Shown here: piece by piece, positions 5,634 to 12,626 of the stretch | How the letters are laid out: every line of letters begins with the position of its first letter | Position numbering within the stretch: the stretch's first letter is position 1 | Assembly: GCA_014380985.1 (NCBI GenBank) | Contig: JACMIU010000102.1 | Coordinates: forward strand, 1 to 15,447 | Source: Armatimonadota bacterium | GTDB lineage: Bacteria > Armatimonadota > Armatimonadia > Armatimonadales > Armatimonadaceae | Reading direction: 5' to 3' | Length of the DNA: 15,447 bases | Program-made: the position numbers and the translations under genes | Notes under the pieces: generated by a model | The model's input: only the letters and a program-made list of their open reading frames with translations | The model's database searches: none | Told to the model about the DNA's origin: nothing

Positions 5634-7025
5634 ATGCGCGACCGGGGAACGATTGCCGCTATCGCTACGGCTACCGCGCCCGCCGGGGTGGGCGTGGTGC
5701 GCGTGTCCGGCGCGGACGCGATTAACTTTGCTGCGACGGTTTTGCGAACCGTGACGCCCCTTGCCGCGCAACCCTCCGCAACGCTTCGCCGCATGGAAGT
5801 TACCGAACCCCAAACCGGCGAAGTGATTGACGACGGTCTGGTCGCCGTCTTTCGTGCGCCGAACTCGTTCACCGGCGAAAATGTGGTGGAACTACAAGGG
5901 CATGGCGGCTCGGTGACGTTGGGGCGCGTCTTGGCGGCGGTGCTTTCGGCGGGGGCGCGGCTGGCGCGACCCGGCGAGTTTAGCGAACGCGCCTTTGTCG
6001 CCGGAAAGTTAGACTTAGCGCAAGCCGAAGCCGTGGCAAGCCTAATTGAGGCGCAAACCGTGACCGCGCAACGGGCGGCGCGGCGGCAACTGTCGGGCGC
6101 GGTGTCGCTCGCCGTCGGCGAGGCGACAACAGCCATCGGCGACGCTTTAGCGCGAATCGAGGCGAGCATTGATTTTCCCGAAGATGTCGGCGAACTGCTC
6201 ACAGACGTTGTGGCGACGCAGATTGTTTTCGACGCCCTGACCCGTGCGCGAACGATTGCCGCGAATCTTCTTGCTACCGCTACCTATGGCAAACGGCTCA
6301 CCGAAGGGATAACGCTGGTGCTTGCCGGTCGCCCGAATGTCGGCAAATCGTCGCTCCTGAACGCGCTATCGGGCTACGAACGCGCTATCGTCTCGCCGAT
6401 AGCCGGAACTACCCGCGATATTGTCGAGGAAGCCCTGCAAATCGGCGGCATTCCGATACGCGCTCTGGACACGGCGGGGATTCGGGAAACCGGCGATGCC
6501 GTGGAACAAATCGGCGTGGCGCGGGCTCGGGGCGCGGTCGAGACGGCGGATGTCGTGGTCGCGGTGATAGACGGCGCGGAAGGCGTCACGCCGGAGGACG
6601 CGGCATTTCTGCGCTCCCTCGTCGGTCGCGCCGTCGTTGTCGCGGTGAACAAGTCGGACGCGGCGAATGTAGAACACGCGGTACGCGAGGCGGCGACGCT
6701 TCTGCCAAACGCCCCGGTAGTCGCGGTCGCCGCCCGCACCGGTCATGGACTGCCCGCCCTGTCGGACGCGATTCTGTCCCTGCTCGGCGCGAACAATGTA
6801 GACACCAACGCCGCCTTAATCACCTCGGCGCGGCACACCGACGCCCTGCGCCGCGCCGCGAACGCATTGGACGCCGCCCTTCAAACACTCACCGACGGTC
6901 TGCCCGCCGAACTAATCGCGGTAGACGCCCACGCCGCGATTGCCTGCTTCGGTGAAATCACCGGTCAGACGGCGCGGGAAGAGATTATCGCGGGCATCTT
7001 CTCGCGCTTTTGTATCGGGAAGTAA
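5634..7025 (+). CDS. mnmE: tRNA uridine-34 modification GTPase MnmE
   Basis: MnmE works with MnmG to add carboxymethylaminomethyl or aminomethyl groups to uridine 34 of certain tRNAs. The 463-residue length fits the family (about 450-460). The N-terminal formyl-tetrahydrofolate-binding domain opens with TIAAIATATAPAGVGVVRVSG and carries the usual GENVVELQGHGG (81-92) and RPGEFSERAF (112-121). The G domain has GRPNVGKS (232-239, P-loop), GTTRD (258-262), DTAG (279-282) and NKSD (339-342). The protein ends in the family's FCIGK, whose Cys460 is needed for activity. The frame extends upstream to 5574, but homology starts at the ATG at 5634, 7 bp after the zinc-ribbon gene. No Shine-Dalgarno is seen, so translation may depend on the upstream gene. 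It lacks the rpmH-rnpA-yidC neighbours common elsewhere. Confidence 0.97.
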   Translation: MRDRGTIAAIATATAPAGVGVVRVSGADAINFAATVLRTVTPLAAQPSATLRRMEVTEPQTGEVIDDGLVAVFRAPNSFTGENVVELQGHGGSVTLGRVLAAVLSAGARLARPGEFSERAFVAGKLDLAQAEAVASLIEAQTVTAQRAARRQLSGAVSLAVGEATTAIGDALARIEASIDFPEDVGELLTDVVATQIVFDALTRARTIAANLLATATYGKRLTEGITLVLAGRPNVGKSSLLNALSGYERAIVSPIAGTTRDIVEEALQIGGIPIRALDTAGIRETGDAVEQIGVARARGAVETADVVVAVIDGAEGVTPEDAAFLRSLVGRAVVVAVNKSDAANVEHAVREAATLLPNAPVVAVAARTGHGLPALSDAILSLLGANNVDTNAALITSARHTDALRRAANALDAALQTLTDGLPAELIAVDAHAAIACFGEITGQTAREEIIAGIFSRFCIGK

Positions 7026-7030
7026 AGTGG

Positions 7031-7067
7031 GGATACTGAAGTGTTCCGGTGGAACACTTCAGTGTCC
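7031..7067. terminator. 17-bp hairpin between the convergent mnmE and UDG genes
   Basis: GGATACTGAAGTGTTCC (7031-7047) and GGAACACTTCAGTGTCC (7051-7067) are inverted copies that pair over 17 bp with a single G-U wobble and a 3-nt loop (GGT). It fills most of the 59 bp between the ends of two converging genes, so a two-way terminator is the simplest reading. There is no T-run on either side, however, so it would be Rho-dependent or act by RNA protection. A palindromic repeat element is the alternative. Confidence 0.6.
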
Positions 7068-7084
7068 GTCTTGGCGCAACGGCC

Positions 7085-7726
7085 TTAAAACAGCGTCTTC
7101 GGCGGCTCTTTTCGTGCCTCGATCACCTTCAGCCGTGCCAACTCCATGTCGGCGACCAGCGCGGCGCGGGCGGCGTCGAACGCCTCTCCTTGCAAGCGCA
7201 GAATGTAGGCAGGATGCCAACTCGCAATCGCGTAGGGAGCGTACTTCGAGTCGTGGAACGTGCCGCGTTCTTGCGTCATTTTGAAGCCCTTGTGAATCAC
7301 CGCCGAGGAAGCGGGTGCGCCCAGCGCGAGAATCACCAGCGGTTGAATGGCTTCCAGCGTCGGCACGAGCCAGTTCGTGATACAGGCGGTCGCCTCTTCC
7401 GTGGTCGGCGGGCGGTTTTGGAGTCGTCCGGCTTCCATCTTTGTCGGGCGACAGCGCACGACGTTGGTGATAAAAACGTGCTTGCGGAGCATCTTGCATT
7501 CGCGTAGCACCTCGTCTAAGAGGATTCCCGCCCGCCCGACGAACGGTTCGCCGGTGCGGTCTTCGTTCTCGCCCGGTCCTTCGCCAATAATCACGAGGGG
7601 GGCGTTCGGGTTGCCGGTTCCGAACACGACTTTGGTTCGCCCGTTCGCCAAATCGCAACGGGTGCAGTCGGAAGCGTCGGCGCGGAGCAGTTCGATTCGC
7701 GTAGCCTTATCAGGTTCTTCGTTCAT
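7085..7726 (-). CDS. Uracil-DNA glycosylase, family 4 type
   Basis: Family 4 UDGs remove uracil from DNA, which starts base-excision repair, and carry a 4Fe-4S cluster. In this 213-residue protein the cluster ligands are probably Cys21 and Cys24 (CTRC), Cys92 (VVRCRP) and Cys115 (ATACITNW). The active-site loop GEGPG (48-52) leads into GEPFVGRAGILLDEVL, and the later HPAY motif is at 171-174, both as in the family. FITNVVRCRP is also typical. The ATG at 7724-7726 has no Shine-Dalgarno sequence but lies 7 nt after a good -10 box, so the message may be leaderless. The gene converges with mnmE across a strong hairpin and diverges from the three-TM gene. Family 5 enzymes are related, but the motif set favours family 4. 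Confidence 0.93.
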   Translation of the reverse strand: MNEEPDKATRIELLRADASDCTRCDLANGRTKVVFGTGNPNAPLVIIGEGPGENEDRTGEPFVGRAGILLDEVLRECKMLRKHVFITNVVRCRPTKMEAGRLQNRPPTTEEATACITNWLVPTLEAIQPLVILALGAPASSAVIHKGFKMTQERGTFHDSKYAPYAIASWHPAYILRLQGEAFDAARAALVADMELARLKVIEARKEPPKTLF

Positions 7727-7733
7727 GGTATGC

Positions 7734-7762
7734 GTTATACCCGATACGCCCCGCCCTGTAAA
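7734..7762 (-). promoter_or_regulatory. Sigma-70-type promoter of the UDG gene
   Basis: On the leftward strand TTTACA (7762 to 7757) is followed by exactly 17 nt and then TATAAC (7739 to 7734). Each hexamer is one base off consensus. The ATG begins 7 nt after the -10, so a transcript would start at or next to the start codon. This is the best promoter visible in the window and the clearest case of a probable leaderless message. Confidence 0.65.
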
Positions 7763-7780
7763 ACCGACGCGTCCACCGGG

Positions 7781-7786
7781 TATAAA
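7781..7786 (+). promoter_or_regulatory. Candidate -10 box of the three-TM protein gene
   Basis: TATAAA lies 6 nt before the ATG at 7793. A weak -35 (TGTAAA at 7757-7762, 18-nt spacing, 3 of 6 consensus bases) overlaps the -35 of the divergent UDG promoter. The 6 nt between the box and ATG contain AGAG, which could be a short ribosome site only if initiation were further upstream. Confidence 0.35.
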
Positions 7787-7792
7787 AGAGCC

Positions 7793-8347
7793 ATGAGCGA
7801 ACCATCCCCCGTGAAAACCCTTGCCGAAAAGCGCGAACTGCTGACGTATTATCGTGGCGAGATTTCCCGCGAATGGACGCTACTCACGGCGCGGGTGGGG
7901 ACGCTGATTACGTCGCAGTCGTTTCTGGTCACGGCGTACACCATCTCGCTTGGCAACACCAACCCGGTTCTTGGCAAACGCTTCACGCTCCTGTATCCAC
8001 TTCTGCTCGCGGCGGCGGGGCTAAGCGTGACGTTTTATGCGTACCCGGCGATTTCGGGCGCGGCGCAAATCATCCGGTTGTGGCACAAAAAGCAGGGGCA
8101 ACTATTTCTGCTCGATCCGGGCGTCGCCGAAGCAGACCCGGAGGCGATGCTTCCCGACCCGGCGATGGTGGCGTACCGCGACGACCGCCCTTTGGTGGTA
8201 TCGAAGCGCACCGGCAAAGTCCCGCTCGACCCGATTCAGGCACAAAGCCTGCGCTTTTCGGTGGTGATACCGGTGCTGTTCGCGGTAACGTGGCTCGCTT
8301 TAGTGGCACTGACGCTGACGTTACACCTGCGCTACGGCTTGAAGTAG
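7793..8347 (+). CDS. Three-TM membrane protein, unknown function
   Basis: The 184-residue protein has a charged cytoplasmic N-terminus (to about 30) followed by hydrophobic segments at about 36-53, 65-85 and 156-178. Between the second and third lies a 70-residue soluble region rich in Asp, Pro and Arg. I recognise no family. The opening motif EKRELLTYYRGEISREWTLL reads as an amphipathic helix before the membrane. The frame is open upstream to 7730, but the ATG at 7793 is preferred because of the TATAAA box 6 nt before it and the start of normal composition. It diverges from the UDG gene and overlaps the end of the CPBP protease gene tail-to-tail by 16 bases. Topology is predicted by eye only. 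Confidence 0.72.
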   Translation: MSEPSPVKTLAEKRELLTYYRGEISREWTLLTARVGTLITSQSFLVTAYTISLGNTNPVLGKRFTLLYPLLLAAAGLSVTFYAYPAISGAAQIIRLWHKKQGQLFLLDPGVAEADPEAMLPDPAMVAYRDDRPLVVSKRTGKVPLDPIQAQSLRFSVVIPVLFAVTWLALVALTLTLHLRYGLK

Positions 8348-9102
8348 TGGTATAGAACGGCGAAATCAAAGCCCGCCGACACGAGCCAGTGCAAGAGAAA
8401 GCACGGCAGAAACGACTTGAAGCGCACGGCGATAATTGCCATCAGAATCGCGCCGGGGAATGACGACAGGGTTTCGGGAAGCGGTTTGCCGATGTGCAAA
8501 GCCATGAACAGCAGGGCGTGTAGCCCGATTGCCGCCCAGAGCGGCATGATTTTCTGCAAGCCCGTGAGCAGGAAGCCACGAAAGAAAAACTCCCAACCGA
8601 ACATATAAAAGCCCATCACGATCTGGTGAAACAGCAAGCCCATCGGGTCAATCGTGCCGCCGGTGAAGCCGCCCTGCCCGTTTCGGAAAATGCCGATAAT
8701 CGCCCCGGATTGACTCATCCAGCGCAGGTAGTAGGCTTGCGGGTCGGGGTACGCGGCGAAGTAGTAGATTACCGGCGAAAACAGCGTGAGGCAGACGAAC
8801 GCCGCTACGGTTCCTTTGCCCAAATCGCCTAAGCCAAAGCCGAGCGATTCGGGCGAACGGCGCAAACCGTACATTCCGAGCAGGAGCGGAACCCATAGCA
8901 CGAACGCTGTGTTAATCAGGTTGTACTCGTGGAAGCCCATCCGCCGCGCCGAGTGGTTGATGTAGTATAAAAAGCCGCAGATAAACAGCCCGGCTATCAG
9001 CGTCACCCAGCCGGTCGTGACATCGCCGACGCCGCCACTTGGCACGTCGCTTTGACTTGCCGCGCCGATTTTGTAGGTCGGTTTCGGGGGTTTACGCGCC
9101 AC
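8332..9102 (-). CDS. CPBP-family intramembrane protease
   Basis: CPBP (CaaX protease/bacteriocin-processing) proteins are multi-pass membrane glutamic or metal-type proteases. The 256-residue protein has several hydrophobic segments. It also has the family's motifs: GWEFFFRGFLL (169-179, Glu171 and Arg175), then FMALHIG (199-205, His203) and HWLVSAGFD (238-246, His238). The first Glu of the usual EExxxR is Trp here, as in a subgroup. I start at GTG 9100-9102 because a perfect AAAAGGAGG (9109-9117) lies 6 nt before it. The longer frame to 9174 would overlap the deaminase by 83 bases and adds basic residues with no homology sense. As set, it overlaps the deaminase end by 11 bases, indicating coupled translation. 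Substrate unknown. Confidence 0.88.
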   Translation of the reverse strand: MARKPPKPTYKIGAASQSDVPSGGVGDVTTGWVTLIAGLFICGFLYYINHSARRMGFHEYNLINTAFVLWVPLLLGMYGLRRSPESLGFGLGDLGKGTVAAFVCLTLFSPVIYYFAAYPDPQAYYLRWMSQSGAIIGIFRNGQGGFTGGTIDPMGLLFHQIVMGFYMFGWEFFFRGFLLTGLQKIMPLWAAIGLHALLFMALHIGKPLPETLSSFPGAILMAIIAVRFKSFLPCFLLHWLVSAGFDFAVLYHYFKP

Positions 9103-10504
9103 GCTTCGCCTCCTTTTGCCATTCGCGGAACAGGCGGGCGCGGATTTGCGCCACGGCGGGACGAAGGCGGGCAATATCGAGCATGGTATAGGTTCCGGTT
9201 TCGTACAACACGCGCCCGTCCACGAACGTCAGTGCCACGTCGGACGCACGGGCGGCGTAGACAAGGGCGGCAACCGGGTTATCGTCGGCGGTCGGTGTCA
9301 GGTGCAAACCGTCTAATCGGACAACGCAAAGGTCGGCACGTTTCCCATGTCTTAGCGAACCGATTTGCGCGTCCAAGCCGAGAGCCTTTGCGCCGCCTAG
9401 GGTCGCCATATACAAAGCGTCGCGGGCGGTCAGGGCGTCCGGGTTTTGCTCACGGGCGCGGGCGGTAAAAACGGCGGAGCGCATTTCCTCGAACATATCG
9501 GCGGAGTTGTTGGACGCCACCGAATCGGTTCCAAGCCCGACCGTGACGCCCGCTTTCAGCAAGGCTTTGACCGGCGCGAATCCCGCGCCGAGTTTGCCGT
9601 TTGATTTCGGGCAGTGCGCCACGGCGACATTTTTTGACGCTAACAGTTCGGCGTCCGTTTTATCTGCGTGGACGACGTGAACCGCGAGCGTCGGCGCGTC
9701 GAACGCGCCCGTGTCCGACACGTAGCGCACCGGCGACACGCCCGGCGTTGTCCAGTCAATCCCTCGTGCCGCGTACATTTCGGCGAATGCCCCCGTGCCG
9801 CGTTCAATCAGCGCGACTTCTGCGGGCGATTCGCCGACATGAACGCATTGCCGGTAGCCCTTGCTGTTGGCGTATGCCGCGAGTTCCCCGAAAAGCGGCG
9901 CGGAAACGGTGTACGGTGCGTGCGGGGAAACGCCGACCGAGAGGCGTTCTTCGGCGTGATGCCGCTCTATCTGCTCCTCCATGTCGGCGATTTTGCGCTT
10001 CAGCGCGGCGAGGATGTTTTCTATCGGCGGTTCGCGGTCAATGCCGAACACTTCGCGGAACACGATGCCGCGTTGCCCCGACACCAGAAGCGCGGACAGC
10101 GACGCGCCCGCGTCGCAAGCGTCGGCAACCGTGGTGATTCCGCCCGCCAGCATTTCCGCCGCGCCGAACGTCGCTGAGGCGACCCAGTCATCAAACGACA
10201 ACCGGGTTTTGAGCGTGGTCAGGGTGCGTATCCACGTGAAGAACGCGACATCCTCCAGAAGCCCGCGCATCACGGTGTATTCAAGGTGCGCGTGAACATT
10301 AACGAAGCCGGGCATCAGTGCCGACAAGCCGAAGTCAATGTGCGACGCATTGGTCGGCGTGAGTTGCTTGCCGACCTGTGTGATTCGCCCGTCCTCAATC
10401 ACGACCTCGCCGTTTTCAATCGGCGGCGATTCGATGGGCAGCACCCATTTCGCACGCAGTCGCACCGCGCCTTCCGAATGTCGGACGCGATCCGCTACGG
10501 ACAT
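9092..10504 (-). CDS. Amidohydrolase of the MTA/SAH deaminase (TRZ/ATZ) group
   Basis: These enzymes deaminate adenosine-like compounds such as S-adenosylhomocysteine, methylthioadenosine, 5'-deoxyadenosine or aminofutalosine. In this 470-residue protein the metal site is H71-x-H73 (PGFVNVHAHLEY), His222 with Glu225 (CVHVGES), a His in VHVVHAD (274-281) and Asp327 (GLGTDSVASN). SPHAPYTVS (193-201) is also family-typical. The C-terminus returns to the small beta domain (GKRADLCVV). The ATG at 10502-10504 overlaps the pseudopilin end by 10 bases. A GTG at 10463-10465, preceded by GGAAGG, is an alternative and fits the family's usual start (RLRAKWVLP) better. It lies between the pseudopilin and CPBP protease with overlaps on both sides. 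The exact substrate cannot be told from sequence, and the gene has no menaquinone or methionine-salvage neighbours here. Confidence 0.9.
   Translation of the reverse strand: MSVADRVRHSEGAVRLRAKWVLPIESPPIENGEVVIEDGRITQVGKQLTPTNASHIDFGLSALMPGFVNVHAHLEYTVMRGLLEDVAFFTWIRTLTTLKTRLSFDDWVASATFGAAEMLAGGITTVADACDAGASLSALLVSGQRGIVFREVFGIDREPPIENILAALKRKIADMEEQIERHHAEERLSVGVSPHAPYTVSAPLFGELAAYANSKGYRQCVHVGESPAEVALIERGTGAFAEMYAARGIDWTTPGVSPVRYVSDTGAFDAPTLAVHVVHADKTDAELLASKNVAVAHCPKSNGKLGAGFAPVKALLKAGVTVGLGTDSVASNNSADMFEEMRSAVFTARAREQNPDALTARDALYMATLGGAKALGLDAQIGSLRHGKRADLCVVRLDGLHLTPTADDNPVAALVYAARASDVALTFVDGRVLYETGTYTMLDIARLRPAVAQIRARLFREWQKEAKRGA
9109..9117 (-). promoter_or_regulatory. Perfect ribosome-binding site that sets the CPBP start
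   Basis: AAAAGGAGG on the leftward strand, inside the last codons of the deaminase gene, ends 6 nt before the GTG at 9100-9102. It is the strongest ribosome site in the window and is the reason for choosing the GTG start over the longer open frame. Confidence 0.8.
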
Positions 10505-11283
10505 ATGTTTGCGATTTCTGACGTGCCGGTACTGTCAATCGAAACGCCCCAGTTGTTGTCAAACTTGTCGTAGGGGATGTTTTTCGCGTGACCATCCAAG
10601 AATAGCGAAATGTAGCGGCGTCCCGTCCCGGCGATGTTGATGGGCGAACCGTGCCACGACCCGTTGCCGTCAAACACGAACTGAATCCGCGACGCCCCGA
10701 CCTTGTTACCTTCGATGTCGGTTCCTGAAACCGAATCCACGTTGACCTGCCGGAACGCCAGTTCGGTGCGAATCAGATACGACGCGCCGTATTTCTCAAA
10801 CATGGTCGGGCGGGCGTCCATCGGGCAACCGACCCCGCCGCAATCGTTGTGGTCTAAGCGGTCGAAACCGGTGTCGCCGGGACACATCCAGATATTGTCC
10901 GACTTCGAGTAGCCGTCGAGCGTTCCCTTGGTTTTCGGCGAAATGTTCGACCCGCCCGACGATTTCACGGGATCGTTCGGGTGCAGGAACGGAATCTCGT
11001 TCGGTGCGCCGGGAACCATATATGCCGCGCACGGTTGCCCGCCCCAGATAATCGGCACGTAGGCGTCGGACGAGTCTTTGCCGAGCGGGACAATACCGTC
11101 GTAGTCTTGGCTATACATCTGCACCGCCAGCCCGATTTGCCGCAGGTTCGACACGCAAACGGTGGAACGCGCTTTGCCACGGGCGGCGGCGAACACGGGA
11201 AAAATAATCGCCGCGAGTAGGGCGATAATAGCGATAACGGTGAGTAACTCGACGAGCGTAAAACCGCGTTGGAAGCGTCGCAT
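10495..11283 (-). CDS. Type IV pilin-like (type II secretion) pseudopilin, DUF1559-like
   Basis: The N-terminus MRRFQRGFTLVELLTVIAII is a class III signal. A prepilin peptidase would cut between Gly7 and Phe8, and Glu12 is the conserved +5 residue. A hydrophobic helix extends to about residue 33, followed by FPVFAAARGKARSTVCVSNLRQIG, the version that is very common in Armatimonadota and Planctomycetota. The rest (262 residues in all) is a globular extracellular domain with several Cys (43, 85, 134, 148, 153, 261). The C-terminal H-x9-DG signature is altered: DG is at 230-231 (LFLDGHAK), but the position nine residues before it is Thr220 instead of His. Such proteins form minor or major pilins, or secretion pseudopili. 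The ATG is preceded only by a weak GGAAC-like site. It is the first gene of an overlapping three-gene set. Confidence 0.9.
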   Translation of the reverse strand: MRRFQRGFTLVELLTVIAIIALLAAIIFPVFAAARGKARSTVCVSNLRQIGLAVQMYSQDYDGIVPLGKDSSDAYVPIIWGGQPCAAYMVPGAPNEIPFLHPNDPVKSSGGSNISPKTKGTLDGYSKSDNIWMCPGDTGFDRLDHNDCGGVGCPMDARPTMFEKYGASYLIRTELAFRQVNVDSVSGTDIEGNKVGASRIQFVFDGNGSWHGSPINIAGTGRRYISLFLDGHAKNIPYDKFDNNWGVSIDSTGTSEIANICP

Positions 11284-11334
11284 AGGTTTTGAGTTCCGAT
11301 TTCTGTTAGGGCGAATGATGTGCTTTTGCGCCGA

Positions 11335-12450
11335 TTATCCTAATAACGTTTCCGGGGCGGTAAAGGTTTCGCCGAACTGCTCCGCGAGCGTTTGTAGTGT
11401 GATTTTACCACCCGCGATATTCAAGCCTTTGAGCAGTGCCGGGTCGTCCGCGAGTGCCTGTTTCCAGCCCTTGCCGGATAAAGCGCGGACATACGGTAAA
11501 GTCGCGTTCGTGAGCGCGAAAGTTGACGTGAACGGAACCGCGCCGGGCATATTGGCGACGCCGTAGTGCAGAACGCCGTCCACGAAAAATGTCGGGTTCT
11601 GGTGCGTCGTGGGGCGCGTGGTTTCGACACAACCGCCCTGATCCACGGCGACATCCACAATCACCGCGCCTTTTTTCATCTGCGACACGACCGAGCGCGG
11701 CACTAAATGCGGGGCTTTCGCGCCCGCGAGTAGCACCGCGCCAATCAGTAGGTCGGCTTCCAACGCTTTTTCCCGAATCGCGGCGCGGGTCGAATGGAGC
11801 GTGACCACGTTCGCGGGCATCACGTCGTCAAGGTAGCGGAGGCGGGCGAGGGACACGTCGAAAATCGTTACCTGTGCGCCCATGCCCGCCGCGATTTTCG
11901 CCGCTTCGGTTCCGACCATGCCGCCGCCGATAATCACGACGTTCGCCGGGGCGACACCGGGAACCCCGCCGAGCAGGATACCGCGCCCGCCCATCGCCCG
12001 CTCCAGATATTTCGCGCCTTCCTGAACTGCCATGCGCCCGGCGACTTCCGACATCGGCGCGAGAAGCGGCAGGGATCGGTCGGGCAGTTCCACGGTTTCA
12101 TAGGCGATGCAGATTGCGCCGGAATCCATGCACGCTTTCGTCAGCGGCGCGGACGCGGCAAAGTGGAAATACGTAAACAGGATTTGACCGGGGCGAAGCA
12201 GGGCATACTCGGCTTCGAGCGGCTCCTTGACCTTCACAATCATTTCGGCGCGGGCATACACTTCCTGCGCCGACGTTGCGATAACCGCGCCCGCCTCACG
12301 GTACACGGCGTCGGCGATACCGATTCCGCCCCCGGCGTCGGTCTCCACGAGCAACGTGTGACCGGCAATCGCCAATGCTTCCACTCCGGCAGGGACTAAC
12401 CCGACGCGGTTTTCATCGTCCTTTATCTCGCGGGGAACTCCGATAATCAT
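11335..12450 (-). CDS. ald: Alanine dehydrogenase
   Basis: Ald catalyses the reversible NAD-dependent deamination of L-alanine to pyruvate and ammonia in the cytoplasm. The 371-residue length is exactly typical. The N-terminal signature MIIGVPREIKDDENRVGLVP includes Arg15, and Lys75 (VKVKEP), His96 (FTYFHFA) and Asp270 (DVAVDQGG) are at the positions known from the family. The NAD-binding Rossmann motif VVIIGGGMVGTEAAKIA runs from about 171 to 187. The open frame extends to 12489, but the ATG at 12448-12450 matches the family start. A TAAAAT hexamer lies 7 nt before it and there is no Shine-Dalgarno site. It is followed by 51 bp and then the pseudopilin gene on the same strand; the functions are unrelated. 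It diverges from the tandem unknown pair. Confidence 0.97.
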   Translation of the reverse strand: MIIGVPREIKDDENRVGLVPAGVEALAIAGHTLLVETDAGGGIGIADAVYREAGAVIATSAQEVYARAEMIVKVKEPLEAEYALLRPGQILFTYFHFAASAPLTKACMDSGAICIAYETVELPDRSLPLLAPMSEVAGRMAVQEGAKYLERAMGGRGILLGGVPGVAPANVVIIGGGMVGTEAAKIAAGMGAQVTIFDVSLARLRYLDDVMPANVVTLHSTRAAIREKALEADLLIGAVLLAGAKAPHLVPRSVVSQMKKGAVIVDVAVDQGGCVETTRPTTHQNPTFFVDGVLHYGVANMPGAVPFTSTFALTNATLPYVRALSGKGWKQALADDPALLKGLNIAGGKITLQTLAEQFGETFTAPETLLG

Positions 12451-12457
12451 GCCGACC

Positions 12458-12463
12458 ATTTTA
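12458..12463 (-). promoter_or_regulatory. Candidate -10 box of ald
   Basis: TAAAAT on the leftward strand ends 7 nt before the ald ATG. The base set at the expected -35 position (TTAATC, 17-nt spacing) matches only three of six consensus bases. The location repeats that seen at the UDG, antitoxin and three-TM genes and would give a leaderless message. Confidence 0.35.
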
Positions 12464-12579
12464 CCACGGTTCCACAAAAGGATTAACAACCGAACAATCG
12501 GGGCATAACCAGAGCGGGTTGCTCGAACCGTTCATGATGGCGGCGGCAAAAGAGAAGTAGCGGCGACAATCGGTAGCCC

Positions 12580-12595
12580 GTTTGTGAGCACAAAC
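12580..12595. promoter_or_regulatory. Operator-like 7+7 bp dyad before the tandem unknown genes
   Basis: GTTTGTG (12580-12586) and CACAAAC (12589-12595) are perfect inverted copies around a 2-bp centre (AG). A 2-nt loop is too short for an RNA hairpin of this form, so protein binding is more likely. It lies 31 bp before the ATG of the first gene of the pair, close to where RNA polymerase would bind, which suits a repressor. The regulator is unknown; none of the adjacent genes encodes an obvious DNA-binding protein. Confidence 0.5.
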
Positions 12596-12626
12596 ACGCC
12601 GCGGAAAACGACACGAGGATAACTAA

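Noticed and set aside
9103..9174. Longer start of the CPBP gene at 9174
   Set aside because: It would overlap the deaminase by 83 bases without a ribosome site, whereas a perfect site precedes the GTG at 9102.
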